From assembly GCA_008000375.1 (NCBI GenBank), contig SMOI01000077.1, positions 3,150 to 67,149 of the forward strand: 64,000 nucleotides of DNA, written 5' to 3'. This DNA comes from Poteriospumella lacustris. Its lineage: Eukaryota > Sar > Chrysophyceae > Chromulinales > Dinobryaceae. Of this stretch, positions 42,951-54,488 are shown piece after piece. The notes beneath the pieces are model-generated. The model saw only the letters and a list, made by a program, of their open reading frames with translations, ran no database searches and was not told the DNA's origin. A program made the position numbers and the translations under genes. The number at the start of each line of letters is the position of its first letter. Position 1 is the first letter of the stretch.

Positions 42951-45627
42951 ATGTCTCTTCTGCTGGATTTACCCGATGTGCTGATCAAAACCATCGTTTG
43001 TGAATGGCTGGAACCACCAGGGTTTGTACATTTGGATACAGCTCTATGCAATGCTGGACTGCGAGAGAAGTTTCTCAAGTTTATCCAGGACAACAGAGGG
43101 AATAAAGATAGCCCATTGTTGCTCTGTAATGTGTCAGCCGTCCAATTCAGGTTTCCCGCGTTTGACTCGGGTCGCTACGGAGAAGGAAATCCCATTTTAG
43201 ACATCCTACGCTACGCAGAAAAGCGCAGCGTCGGGCTTAGTTATGTGAAAGTGTCTCAGTGGCCGTATTTTGGCATTGATTCGATATGGCAGACGTTTCT
43301 AGACGGTGTCTCGTCCCTGAAAATTGAAGGCCCAGAGACCGATGATGCCCCCGTCACAAGTGCACTTCTCCAGACGTATGCTGGGTTTCGAAATGTTCAA
43401 GAAGTCAGCATAATCGCGCGCTATAGCTTTTATGTGCCGTTGTCGCAATGGTGTGTCCAGCTGCGTGCGATGTGGCCACAATTGACCAAGTTGGCCATCG
43501 ATGGCGGTGGTAGTGCTCATCTGTCTCTACACACCGAACGCGAAGACAGATGGATGGGGGACACCTCGCATAATTCCACGAGCAGCATTCCTGCTCCCTT
43601 GCTTGAATCGCTGGACGCGGTATGCAGTAGACTTATCGAGCTGCGTTTGTTGGATATCGTGTTGTATCCCGTCGACGTGTTTACGCTGTTTGGAGACATC
43701 CCAATGCCTCATCTGGAGAGCCTTGAATTAAGGTCCACCGTAGCTGAGTTCATTACGACTGCGCATTACACCAACATAGAGCTGTCGTCTCCACGTCATC
43801 ATTCAACGGCATCACCCCGCAACATCTTGACGAGCCGCGCGGTGAACGTAGAGTCTGAAACCATCGTTGATGTGCACGATATCAGCTTTGCGACGGACAC
43901 AATGCGACCGACCATTGGTGAGAATACGAGGCTTCCTCATCGTCCGCGTCATCGAATCACGACCCAGATCACCTCGCTCGACGAGTTGTGTGGATACTTC
44001 GCTCAATCACGACGTGGTGCGCTACCACACCTGCGCAAACTGGCAGGAGATGCTCCCTGGGCATATGCCCTGCTTCCTCTAACAACGGCGGCTTCTTTAC
44101 GCACCTTGGAACTGAACATTGATGGCGAAAATGTTGGAGCCATCTGGTGCGCGGACAGTGCCTTTGGTCTGCGGATCCCATCGTTGCGCAATGTGGCCAC
44201 TTTGGTCGTCCGCGTCGGTGATGACTTTCCTGTAGAGAGGTGCAGCTTTCCGATGGGGGCGTTGTTGGCCAACATGCCGTTTCTGGAATCGATTGAATAT
44301 GATCGTAAGATTTCGTTCCATCGAGTGGCAGCTTTACCCGATGATTCCTTCGCCGCCGCATTTCGCAACCTCACCCAGCCGTTATCCCGTCTGCGTAGAC
44401 TGGACCTTGCCGGCTACATTGCACCAACGGCAATGGAAATTCACGCCTTCTTTGAGCAGTTGAGTCGCATCGCGCCGCAGTTGCGGGAACTGTACTGCTA
44501 TGACTTGGACGTGACGCTTCCGTGCCTGTTTTACTCCTTGCGGAACAGTGTTACCTTGCAATCGTTGGATCTGCATTGTATTCGAGTGGACTACACCCAA
44601 GCACCAGCCTCGTGGGAGGAATTAGACCTTTCGCGAACGGATTTTATGCACCTTTGTCAGTTGACGAATTTATTTCGTGTGCGCATCTCAGGTTGCGGAG
44701 TCTATGTTCGCGATGCGATGCTGATTCGAGTGTTTGAGGCGCTGCCACATTTGGCGGAGTTTAGTCTGCAGCAATCGCCGCCCGCCCTGGAATACGAGGG
44801 CTGCGAGGAGAATGAGGAAAATGACGACGTCGAGGACGAGGACGATGACGATGACGATGAGGACGAGGGGGACGAGGGGGCCGAAGAAGAGGATGAGGAC
44901 GATGAGGACGAGGGAGCCGGAGAAGAGGATGACGACGAGGGGGCCGGAGAAGAGGATGAGGACGAGGGGGCCGGAGAAGAGGAACAGACCGCACGGTCCG
45001 CCGGGTCCCGATCAGTCACTCGAATTTCCACCGCTTCCACCGCTTCCGCCGCTTCGAAGACGGAGATGATCACGCGCAATAGTGTGCTGCTGCGGGATCC
45101 ACTACCGCCCTTGAACTCCGGTACGAGATATCGTCAATCGCTGTGCTGTGCCTTGCCTCATCCCTGTTCGTGTGTATGTCACAGAGGCCTACGAGGAGCA
45201 CGTGCTGCACGCCACTTACTTCCTGTTGCACCCGAAAATCAACGAAGTACGGGCGGACCGCGTCGATAAGCTGCAAGTTCTAAGTGCGGCGCGCAAGTGC
45301 AGCGGCACTGACCTGTCGTATGTGACGACGGCCAGCTTGGATGCGTGTGTAAAGCTCTGTCCGAAGCTGCGCAAGCTCGTGCTGACGGTACCTTGTTTGG
45401 ATTTGACCGCGGAGAAAGTCCGAGAATACCTGCATTCCTTGCCGCCCTGTCGATTGGGGTCACAGCCGAGCTATGCACGACAGGTGCGGTCGTCTCGATT
45501 CCACCTGGTCGTGCTGCGATATGGAACGGCGCGTTCGTTTCCTCGCGCTAGGGCCGACGAGAGAGTGCTGCTCGGTCGTGCAGAATTGCTCAGCGTGGTG
45601 GAAGGTCCCGAGATGTCCATCATCTGA
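42951..45627 (+). CDS. F-box/LRR-like protein with acidic insert (one intron)
   Basis: Exon 1 (42951-45120) and exon 2 (45185-45627) are joined by a 64-base GTACGA...CACAG intron in phase 1, giving 870 residues. Without the splice, exon 1 runs into an unrelated frame and stops at 45269. With it, a leucine-rich segment continues (ending CPKLRKLVLTVPCLDL). The N-terminus (LLLDLPDVLIKTIVCEWL) is F-box-like. Most of the chain consists of irregular leucine-rich repeats with L..L.L..... spacing (for example SLRTLELNIDGENVG and TLQSLDLHCIRVDY). Residues ~620-685 are an almost pure Asp/Glu/Gly run encoded by a gaggatgaggac-type minisatellite. F-box/LRR proteins recruit substrates to SCF ubiquitin ligases; substrate recognition here is not inferable. 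The last 60 residues look less protein-like, so the 3' end could differ. Confidence 0.7.
44818..44995 (+). repeat. Acidic coding minisatellite
   Basis: A GA/GAC-rich run encodes Asp/Glu/Gly. The right half has three copies of a ~27-base unit built on gccggagaagaggat...gacgagg. It sits inside the F-box/LRR-like gene and probably varies in length between strains. Confidence 0.8.
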
Positions 45628-46183
45628 TCCCCCCTTCGACGCGACAGACAAACTGTAACGCTGGAATGCAGAAATGTATCGCTTGTGATGCTCTAGCCAT
45701 AAGATGCAGATACTCTCGAGTGGCGGCTCATTGGAATTGGATTCACCGTGTTCCGTATACTATGGGTATTGCTGTACGTCCTTAGTCAACAAACACGGTG
45801 AATTCTGTGTGCATAGCCACGTGCATATCATTCCGTTTACCATTCCTGCACCCGCTCTATGTCGCATAAACATAAATGTGATTGGTACCGTCATATACTA
45901 TCCAAAGCAGTCATTTCTACTTTGGAGTTACAAGGATGCGCCGAAAACTGTAACGGACGATGGCCCCAGGATTTGGGAAAACTGTAAAAGTTGGGACCTG
46001 TCTCAAAGCGTCGCTGCGCCAAATACCAAAAGAACAAAAATCCATTGAGAAATCGATTAAGATCGATCCTTTTCGAGTGAAACACAGTTCCAATTCAAGG
46101 ATAAGGAGTGATAGAGGTGCTTTAAACGAAGATTGCTCTCAATTCATTGTTAGTGAGTGTTGATTCCTGAGCACGAGTCAGCC
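45628..46183. other. Intergenic region with a 12-bp inverted repeat
   Basis: 556 bases. attcaccgtgtt (45741-45752) and aacacggtgaat (45792-45803) are exact reverse complements separated by 39 bases. A 114-residue frame starting at 45704 spans it but shows no domain and is not called. The golgin promoter is expected in the right half. Confidence 0.5.
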
Positions 46184-49100
46184 ATGTCCAAAGAACTGAC
46201 GAAAGAGCAACTGCTCGAATATGTGAAGAAGCAAAAGCTCAAGATTAAGAAGCTCGAAACCGATCTATCGGAGGCTTTGAGCAAAGCGGAAAGCACAGGT
46301 TCTGATGCAAACCCACCCGCATCTTCTGCACCAACGGAAGTCGTCACCGAATTGGAGGCAAAGCTGTCGGCCAAAGAGGAAGAGGTGGGAGAGCTGGACG
46401 CAAAGTTGCGCCAATACGAGAAGCGTCAAAGTGACTTTCTTCGCGACTTTGAAGCGAAAGAGGCAATTTGGGAACATGAGAAGAGCCAGCTCAACGCCAA
46501 AGTCGACAAGCTCGTGAGCGAAAACCAACTGTTCCTTTCATTGGAGAGTGAAAAGAACCAGCTTCAAAGCAAGTTGCAATCGGCAGAATTGGCCAAGGAG
46601 CAACTGGTGCAAATGTTTCAGGACTTACAAAGGGACTACGACGAGGTTGCAAGCCAACGCAACGCACTGAAGGCGGCCGAAGCGACGTGGGCAGCGACCA
46701 CCGCCGAGTTGCAGTCAACGGTTGAAGCTTTGAAATCGACGTCTGATGCGTCGTCTTCTGAGTTGGACAGTCTGGTGGCCGATTTGAGAGTCCAGCTGGC
46801 GGCCCTCAGTCGCGAGAAAGAGGCTGCAGACGCGTCGCTCCAGCAGCAGTTGGAAGGCCACCGCACTGAGGTCGCTGGGCTGCACGAACGCACCGCCTCT
46901 CTGCAGGACACCATCGCCACGCTGCAATCGGAGAAGACGGAATCGGAACAAGCGCTTCAGCGAGAGAGAGAAGCCGTCGAGGCGTCCTTCCGAGAGCAGT
47001 CGGCTGCGTTGACCAACCAAGTGGCGTCGTTGGAAGCCGCCGTCGCGTCGCTGAAGGAGACGATGGCCGCGTTGGAAGCCGACAAGGCCCAATTAGAAGA
47101 GTCGCTGAAGCGTCAATCGAGTAGCTCGGAGGAGCAGTCGAGTCAGCTAGCTGACGAGAAGGCCGCGTGGGCCCGGCTGATGGACGAGAAGGACGCCGAC
47201 CACAGCGCTCGTCTGGCACAGCACGCCGAAGAATGGACCGCGCAGATCGCATCGCTGCAGAGTGCACACGAGGCACAACAGAAGCAGCTAGAAGACGATG
47301 CGGCGCTTCAACGACAGGCTCTGGAGGAGGAGCTGGCCCAGCTGCGGACGGCTGCGGCGACGGGCGCTGCTGCTGCAGAGCCAGCAGCTGCCGATGAGGC
47401 CGCCGCTGACCTGGCACTGCAGCTGGAAGAAGCGAAGAAAACAGCAGAGCAACTCCTAGGCGAATTGGCATCCAAAGGCGAGGAGCTGCTGCGGTTGTCG
47501 ACGGAACTGGCGCAGGCGGAGGCCCGTCAGGCGGGCCTCCAGCAACAGCTGCAGGAGGCGCAGGCAGCCGCTGCGGCTGTGGCTGTGGCCCCTGAAGAGA
47601 AGCCCACCACTGGTTCCGAGGAGCCACCATCCGAGAGCAACCAAGAGATGGAGAAGCTGAAGGACAAGCTGCACCGCATGAAGACGCAGTACCAGTCGTC
47701 GCTGCAGCGCATGAAGGACATCGAGGCGCAGGTCGTCGAGCACGACGGCAAGTTCACCGCTCTGCAGCGACGCTACGACGAAGCCACCCACGAGCTGCAG
47801 TCGCAGGGGGCAGCGATCGATGCTCTCCGACGCGAGAAGGACGAGCTGCTCGCGGACAAAGACAGCGTCGTCCAGGCGCTGCGTGTGGAGCACGCGGCCC
47901 TCGTCGACGGCCACGTCAACGACCTGCGCGAAGCCCAAGCGCGCGTTTCGCAAGCCCATGAAGAGATCTCCGCCCTTCAGAGCCAAGTTGCCGACCAATC
48001 CGCCGAAATCGAGCGCCTGCGGGCCTCCAACGCGGATCACGAGGCGGCCCTCGCCACGCTGCGTTCATCGCTGGAGACGACGGCGTCGGATTCGGCGGGT
48101 GAAACGGCCGCGTGGGAGGCGAAGCTGGCGTCGTTGCGCACGTCACACAACGCGCAGGTGCAGGCGCTACAGGAGGAGATGGCGGCGTTGCAGCAGGCGG
48201 TGGACGATGCGCGTCTCGCGGCGTCGCACTGGGACGTCGAGCGACAGCGCTTCGCAGCGGAGGAAGACGCGCTGCGCAAGAAAATCGTCGAGCTGACCGA
48301 GGCGGCGACCGATCTGGAGGCCAAACTCGGCGATCACGACGCCACAGCGGTCGCTGCATCCGAAGCTGCTGCGACGGCCGTGGCGGCCGCTTCGACGGCC
48401 TCCACCGCGACGATCGCCTCGTTGGAGCAGCAGCTGCTCGAGGCCCGTGCCGATCTGGACGCCGCGCGGAAAGAAACGTCCGAAAAAGACGAGAAACTGA
48501 AGAAAGCCATCGTGAAGCTGAAGCAGAAGATGAAGGACAACGACGAGCTGGCGCAGCAGGTCGAGCTGTGGAAGAAAGAGCACGTCGAGTGCCAAGCGAA
48601 GCTCGTCCTCTCCGAGCGACAGCAGCAGGACCTGCAGGTGCAGCTGCACGTGCTGCGCTCGGAGCAAGAAACGGCCTCCAAACGCGTACACGAGTCGGAG
48701 GGCCACAAAACGGACTTCGAGCAGCGTCTGAAGGCGCTGAACGACGCCCTCCTCGCGAGCGAGGAGCGTCTGTCGGCGATTCTGCTGGAGAAGAACAAGC
48801 TGCGCGACGAACAGCTGCTCTACGAACGGTCGCTGGCCGAGAACAAGCACTCGCAGGAGACGATGCGGCAGGAGAAGGAGCAGCTGCTGCGTCGCTTGAA
48901 GGAGATGGAGCTGAAGGAGCACGAGGCCGTCGTGCGCAACAACGACTGGCAACAGCAGGCGGAGACGCTGAAGGCCTCCAACGCCTCGCTGACGTCGGAG
49001 GTGAATCACCTGCGGCAAGTGCAAGCGACGCTCGTCGCTACGGAGCAGCAGCTGAAGCAGCAGCTCGAGCAGTCGACGAAGGCGGCGCAGCAGTTGCAGG

Positions 49101-51071
49101 AGCTGCAGGAGGCCGTCGAGAAGGAGCGTCAAGACTTCGCCGCGAAGGAAGACGCGTTGAACGAGCGCGTGAAGAAGCTCAAGGGGCTGCTCGCGAAGGT
49201 GAACCAGGCGTCGCAAGAGAAAGAGTCCAAGCTGAATCAGCTGGAATTGAGGCGCCCGAAGCGCTTCTTGGTCCTCGCGAAGGTGACGGTGAACACGGCG
49301 GTGGGCGGCAGTGGCGAGGCCAGCGGCGGCGGCGATGAGCAGTGGACGCTCGTGCTGCCCGATGCGCCGCCGTCAGACGATGCCGCTTCGACGTCGGCGG
49401 CGCCTGCCACCGCAGCTGGTGCCGCGGGGACGAAGCGCGCGCAGCAGCAGCCGCGGTGGGTCGAAGAGGCGACGGTGCAGGAGTGGCTGCACCAGGGCTC
49501 GTCGATCATCGGCGCGGCGCCGGAGAACCTCACCGAGCAATGGGCCCACCGCCTGCGCACCGTGCAGCAGTCGCTCGAGCGAGAGCGCGACGACTGGCGG
49601 GCGCAGTTCGACGACGTCTCGCAGCAGTTCAGCACGTACAAGATCCGCGCGCAGACGGCGCTGAAGCGCATCGGCACCGACGACAAGGAGCGGCAGCGGC
49701 AGAAGGAGCAAGAGCAGCGCGAGCTGGAGGAGCTGCGACAGACGCTGGCCACGGCACAAGCGACCAGTGACGCCCTCGCGCTGCAGGTCGCCGAGCTGCG
49801 CGCCCACCTCGACGCGGCGACGCAGCAGCTGCAGGCGACGGAAGCGACGAACGGCGCGTTGACACGCGACGCGGCGGAGCTCCAACGGCAGCTCACTGCA
49901 GCGCAGGAGGAGCACGCCGCGCTACAAGACGACCAGCATCGATTGCAGGCGTCGCTGCAGGCCAAGGACAAGGAGTTGCAGCGACTGCAAACCGCGATGG
50001 ACGCGCTGCACCGCGAAATCGAAGAAACGCGCGCGATGACGACGCAGCCGGTGACCGCGGCCGTCGCGGAGCCGGTCCTCGTCACCGTCGACGCCATCTC
50101 CGCGCCCTCCGCAACGGCTGCGGACAACAAAGCCGCGGGGGCCGCGCGGTCGCCTTCGCCGTCGTTGTCGCACGGTCACTCGCACGCGCACGACGCGTCG
50201 GCGCTTCCGTCGCTTGCGTCGCTGTCGACGGACGCGGCCGGTGACGCCGCCGCCAACGGCAGCCGCGGTGCCAGCTACCAGACGCACCGCCCGCCGTCGC
50301 TGCTGGTGCACGCGCCGCCGCCGACGCCGTCGCACTCGCAGATCGTGACGCCCGCGTCCTCGTCGACGCACGAGACGAGCAAGTTCCTCATCCACCAGCA
50401 GGCCGACCACCTGCTGCGCGAGAACCTGCAGCTGCTACGCGACGAGAACTCTTCGTTGAACCTCGAGCTGCAGGACCTGCGCAACGACATGAGCCTGCAG
50501 GAGGAACAGGTACGGGGCCGTGTTGTGTTGTGCCGTGCCGTGTCGCCGCGGCCGCGGCCGCAATGGGGCGCCGAGCTGACGCGTGTCCGTCTGTGTGTCT
50601 GTGTGTCTGGGTCTCTGCGTGTGTCTGTGTGTCTGTGTGTCTGTGTAGATCGCGATGCTGAAGGCGACGGTGCGCGAGTTGGAGGCGTCGTTGCTGCGCG
50701 AGCAAGAATTCAACGCGTCGAATCGCCACGTGAACGCGGAGTACCTCGTGAACGTGCTGCGCAAGTTCCTGCTGGCGGTGGACGCGTCCGAGCGCTACAA
50801 ACTCGTCGGCGTGCTCTGCCAGATGCTGCATCTGCAGCCGGACGAGACGCGGCTGATCAACGAGCGCTGGGCCGTGCGCGGCGGTGGCCTCGTTGGGTGG
50901 CTGTTGCCTCCGAAGCCGGCGGCAGCGCCCGTGGGGCCGTTGGGTGCCAGCGGCGGTGGCGGCGGTGGCGGCGGAGCTGCGACGGGTACGCCGATGAAGA
51001 AAGGCGGCAGCGTCGAGGCGCCGCCGTTGGACCCGTACGCCGGCATGGGCATCAATCTCAATCCGTATTAG
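46184..51071 (+). CDS. GRIP-domain golgin (trans-Golgi coiled-coil tether)
   Basis: Exon 1 (46184-50509) and exon 2 (50649-51071) join in phase 0 across a 139-base GTACGG...TGTAG intron rich in tgtctg repeats, giving 1582 residues. Residues ~1-1440 are almost continuous heptad coiled coil (Glu/Gln/Lys/Ala/Leu-rich, with helix-breaking Ala/Pro/Ser linkers around 395-420, 490-510, 1050-1090 and 1285-1370). Exon 2 holds a GRIP domain at ~1468-1512 (EYLVNVLRKFLL followed by ERYKLVGVLCQMLHLQPDE), the element that binds Arl1-type GTPases at the trans-Golgi. A Gly-rich tail follows. The splice is required to keep the GRIP domain in frame, which supports it. The family captures endosome-derived vesicles; the specific orthology (GCC185, golgin-97 or -245) cannot be decided from the sequence. 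Confidence 0.9.
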
Positions 51072-51537
51072 CGTCGCCCGCAGTAGTCGTTAGCCGTTAA
51101 ATAGCCCTGTTGTTCAGCGTCCGCGGGCGATGCCCCCACAGCGATGCCCCCGCAGCGATGCAGCGTGTTGGGTGAGAGAGAACGAGTCGTTACGTTACAG
51201 CGAGGCGCCACACGGTGGAGGCTAAATGATGGGCGAAGGGGGCGGAGGAGGCAACGCGCTGCGCTATGAACCGCGCCAGACGTCCCCGCGCTCGCGATGG
51301 CAGCCGACGGAAGCAACGCGGCCACCGGTCGCCGAGAGAAATGCACACACAAGAGAACCAATAAACCACAGAGAAGTCGCCATCCAAACGGCAGAAAAGA
51401 AGCGGAAGGCGGTGGAGGCGGGGGGGGGGCTGTTGTGCGCTGTGTCGAGGTCGTCACAGCGCGATCGGAGAGAGGGGAGAGAGAGGGACACACTCACAGA
51501 GAGAGCGAGAGCTAGAGAGAGAGAGGACGCGGCCGCG
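51072..51537. other. Convergent 3' intergenic region with a G-run and purine tract
   Basis: 466 bases. The plus strand carries a run of about ten G (51420-51429) and a GA-rich tract (agagaggggagagagaggga, about 51471-51530). Both are 3' UTR material of the flanking genes; no gene is seen. Confidence 0.5.
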
Positions 51538-52698
51538 TTAGTTCTGCAGCGTCTCGAAGAGGTCTGGAATGGGCTCGTCGCAGGTGCCGCCGATGAAGCG
51601 CGGCATGTCCTTGGGGTCGACGAAGTCCTTCAGCTGCGCGGGGATGCCGTTGTTGCCGTCGGAGAGCAGCATGACCTTGTCCTGCGTGCGCTTGTCCACG
51701 AAGACCTTCAACATGCCCCAGATCGCCCGTCCGTACCACGGGAACGGGAATATCGCCAGTCGTTTCAACCGCTCGGGGTAGTTGTCGCTGAGCACCTGGA
51801 TGAAGAGCTTGATGAAGTTGGTGTCGGCCGACTGGTTCGGCCCCTCGGCCACCGTCGCCGTGTGCACCAGCACGGTGACGTTGACCTCTGTCGGGAACTG
51901 CTGCAGCGACCAGTCGATCGTGTACGCGGCCGCTAACACGTACTCTTCCGGAGTGGCGACGTTGCAGTCGTACAGGCCGCCACGCATGTAGACGATGGGC
52001 GAGCCGTCTTTCGCCTGTCGAAACGGAAAGAAACACTTCGTTTTGAAGGCGTTGCGCACCTGCGTCCGCTTCAACGGGAAGCGCAAATTGCGCCACGCCA
52101 GGCACTTCTCCAACATCTCCTCCGCGGCTTTGAGCACACCTTTTCTGGCGACGAGAAAGCGGACGATGTCGGGTCGACCGAGCTGCGGATACTTCGCCGC
52201 CAACGCGACGGCGTTGGCACCGTCGGGCTCGCAGCCGGGCATGAACGGGAACTGGATCTTCTTACACACGGCCATTTGCAGCACATCCTCCGCATCGGGT
52301 CCTTTGGACGGAGCCGGAGAGGAGGGGAGATTCGGCGTCGAGGACGACATTTGTGTGGTCGCCGTGTCGAGCGACACGTCCGATGCCGCAATACTCAGCC
52401 GGCTCTGTCGCTTCACCGTGTTCTCTGTGATCTCATTGCCAGTCGACGAGACCCAGTAATTGCACGGAATATACCGACTTAGAGAGAGAATGTCCAGGTA
52501 AAACGAATTGCGGGTGACGTTCCCGTAGAAGACTGGCGGCACGTAGATCGGCGCATACTTCGCCGAGAACGGAACTCTCTTTTTCTTCACCACAGGGCCT
52601 GATGTATCTTGAAGGATTTCTTGGAAGATGCACACGGTGATTCCTACCGTCACAAAGAACAAGAAGATATCGTTCGATAGAGGAAACAGGAAGGGCAT
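51538..52698 (-). CDS. CRAL-TRIO/Sec14-like lipid-transfer protein with N-terminal membrane anchor
   Basis: Single exon, 386 residues from ATG 52698. The first 25 residues are hydrophobic (FLFFVTVGITVCIF) and likely a membrane anchor or signal anchor. Residues ~85-140 are Ser/Thr/Pro-rich. A CRAL-TRIO N-terminal helical part covers ~145-200 (DIVRFLVARKGVLKAAEEML, W-R-N-L-R). The lipid-binding CRAL-TRIO core covers ~205-375 (GSPIVYMRGG; FPFPWYGRAIWGMLKVFVD; the ending MPRFIGGTCDEP replaces the usual LPxEYGG). Sec14-type proteins move phosphoinositides or other hydrophobic ligands between membranes. A membrane-anchored version would be restricted to one membrane. The ligand is not predictable from sequence alone. 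The gene is divergent from the next one. Confidence 0.85.
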   Translation of the reverse strand: MPFLFPLSNDIFLFFVTVGITVCIFQEILQDTSGPVVKKKRVPFSAKYAPIYVPPVFYGNVTRNSFYLDILSLSRYIPCNYWVSSTGNEITENTVKRQSRLSIAASDVSLDTATTQMSSSTPNLPSSPAPSKGPDAEDVLQMAVCKKIQFPFMPGCEPDGANAVALAAKYPQLGRPDIVRFLVARKGVLKAAEEMLEKCLAWRNLRFPLKRTQVRNAFKTKCFFPFRQAKDGSPIVYMRGGLYDCNVATPEEYVLAAAYTIDWSLQQFPTEVNVTVLVHTATVAEGPNQSADTNFIKLFIQVLSDNYPERLKRLAIFPFPWYGRAIWGMLKVFVDKRTQDKVMLLSDGNNGIPAQLKDFVDPKDMPRFIGGTCDEPIPDLFETLQN

Positions 52699-53210
52699 TT
52701 TTGGACCACGACACCGACAGCAAATGAAAGTGTCGACCCCAACGTGATGCTCCCTGATAAGCCAACTGTCGAACAGCGCTGTTTGGATTCTCAATGCAAT
52801 GTGGAACGCAAGTAAATGGCAAACAAAGGATTATCCATTTTTTAAGACTTCGATGAGCAGCGGAGCGGCGGCAGTGCCGATTTCCCCCAGAATCACACAG
52901 AAGTTACAAAAACTCGCAAAGTAACACAGACCAACACATAAGTGGCTGGGGTCTGTGTAGACCTCCTCTCAAAAATTTTCGGGCGGCGCCGGACGCCGGC
53001 GGCGTTGGACGATGCGTTGGCTGGCAAAAAGGGCCGATCCGTTTTATTCAGCTTTCGCCAATTTATTCCATAATCGGAAGTCCTATAGGAATTTACAACT
53101 GTTATCACCGCGCGAAACTCCTCACTGCGCGATCTACTATCATATCTTCCTTTCCCTTCAAATCATTTTAGTGACGGCTACTTGTGCCAGCACTTGTTAG
53201 TCGCCTTGAA
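52699..53210. promoter_or_regulatory. Divergent promoter region
   Basis: 512 bases between the CRAL-TRIO gene (-) and the UIM protein gene (+). The sequence around 52978-53006 (ttcgggcggcgccggacgcc) is GC-rich in an otherwise AT-richer stretch. No definite element was seen. Confidence 0.35.
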
Positions 53211-54488
53211 ATGAACACTTCAACCACCAAAGAACAGAAGGGTAAAAAGCCGTCCACAACCCACAAAGTGTCTCGGCAGCACAGCAACAGTCACCATGGA
53301 AAAGGGAAGATGCACAGTCGCCATCAGCCGCGCTCTCACCACACAAAGAAGCCATCCGCCCCCGCAAAGGCCGCCTCCCCTCCCAGCAACAGCAAAGAAG
53401 AGACGACTTCTTCACCCTCTTTGCTCGCTCGGTTCAATTCATGGTTTTCTGCTTTCTCCTGTACTTCCACTCAATCTGCTGACGTGAGCGAACCGGCCAC
53501 ATCGCAACCAGAGGAAGTGCCCGCTCCCACCGCCGCCTCGTCAACGACTCCCATCAACTCGCCGGACAACGAGGCGGTGCTAGGATCAGATCTGCGAAGC
53601 GAGGTCTCTCATCAGCATATGCTCGCACCCGCAACCGATGCCGATGGCGCCGGTCGCCCAAAGTCGGTCACTCTCAACGCGCCGCTAAAGTCGATTTTGA
53701 AGAAGCCCAAGTCGGCGGAGACGCTGGCCGCGCCGTCCTCCGGGCAGTCGGTGGCCTCTTTCTCGCCCTCTATGCCATTCATGGGCGCCTCGTCGGGTTC
53801 CGTCGTGGGTATCGCTGCGATGCCCGCGACGCAGCTCAGCCAGCGGCCACTGCCCGTCCTCCCCGGTGCCATCGACACGTCAGTAGTGCCACCATTACCG
53901 CTCGGCAGCCTGCAGCCGGTTCGTCAGTTCCGCGAGGCGCGTCGCATTCAAAGCGACTTGATCAGTCGTCCGGCGCCCGTTCTGATGCACACGTACTCGA
54001 TGCCCACCATCTCCCCCGTCGCGACCGTTGCCCCTTCGGCGCGAGCGCTGCCGCCGGTGGCCTCACCGTCGCCTCCGTCGACGTCCTCTGTGCGCCATTC
54101 GCGCACGCTGACCCACGAAGAGGCCGATTTCCTGTTGGCCGTGCAGCTGTCGCAGGCGGAGCTGTACTCGCAGCATTCGACGCCGTCGTCCAGCGGCGTC
54201 ACCACCGCCCGCACGACGCCGGCCTCCTCCGCCGTCTCCTCTCCTGCGACGTCGTTCTACGCGTCGTCCTCAGTCGCCAGGCACTCGACAGCGTCCATGC
54301 CGTCGCCTCTTGCGCCGTCGTTGTCGTTTCATGAGGCGCCGACGCGCGACGTCGCGTTGGAGATGGGGCTTCGCGCGTCGCTGGCCGACGACCCCAAGGC
54401 GCGACAGCGGCTCGACATTCGCGAGCGCATCAACCTGTCGCGAGCGATGGTTGCCTCTGTCGGGGACACGCAAACCTTTGCGCTGTGA
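53211..54488 (+). CDS. Disordered protein with a ubiquitin-interacting motif
   Basis: Single exon, 425 residues from ATG 53211. The chain is Ser/Pro/Thr/Ala-rich and basic at the N-terminus (K/H/R-rich first 60 residues). Residues ~303-318 (EEADFLLAVQLSQAEL) fit the UIM consensus: acidic residues, hydrophobic, invariant Ala, then Ser four residues later, then Glu. A weaker helical piece follows at ~378-392 (ALEMGLRASLADD). Residues 161-164 (SILK) match a PP1-docking tetrapeptide by chance or design. UIMs bind mono- or poly-ubiquitin in endocytic sorting and proteasomal adaptors. No catalytic domain is present, so an adaptor role is the most that can be inferred. Confidence 0.7.
   Translation: MNTSTTKEQKGKKPSTTHKVSRQHSNSHHGKGKMHSRHQPRSHHTKKPSAPAKAASPPSNSKEETTSSPSLLARFNSWFSAFSCTSTQSADVSEPATSQPEEVPAPTAASSTTPINSPDNEAVLGSDLRSEVSHQHMLAPATDADGAGRPKSVTLNAPLKSILKKPKSAETLAAPSSGQSVASFSPSMPFMGASSGSVVGIAAMPATQLSQRPLPVLPGAIDTSVVPPLPLGSLQPVRQFREARRIQSDLISRPAPVLMHTYSMPTISPVATVAPSARALPPVASPSPPSTSSVRHSRTLTHEEADFLLAVQLSQAELYSQHSTPSSSGVTTARTTPASSAVSSPATSFYASSSVARHSTASMPSPLAPSLSFHEAPTRDVALEMGLRASLADDPKARQRLDIRERINLSRAMVASVGDTQTFAL

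Noticed and set aside
48112-49338. 408-codon frame and several antisense frames within the golgin
   Set aside because: They are out-of-phase readings of coiled-coil codons (gag, cag, ctg), giving Arg/Gly/Ala strings. The golgin frame continues to a recognisable GRIP domain.
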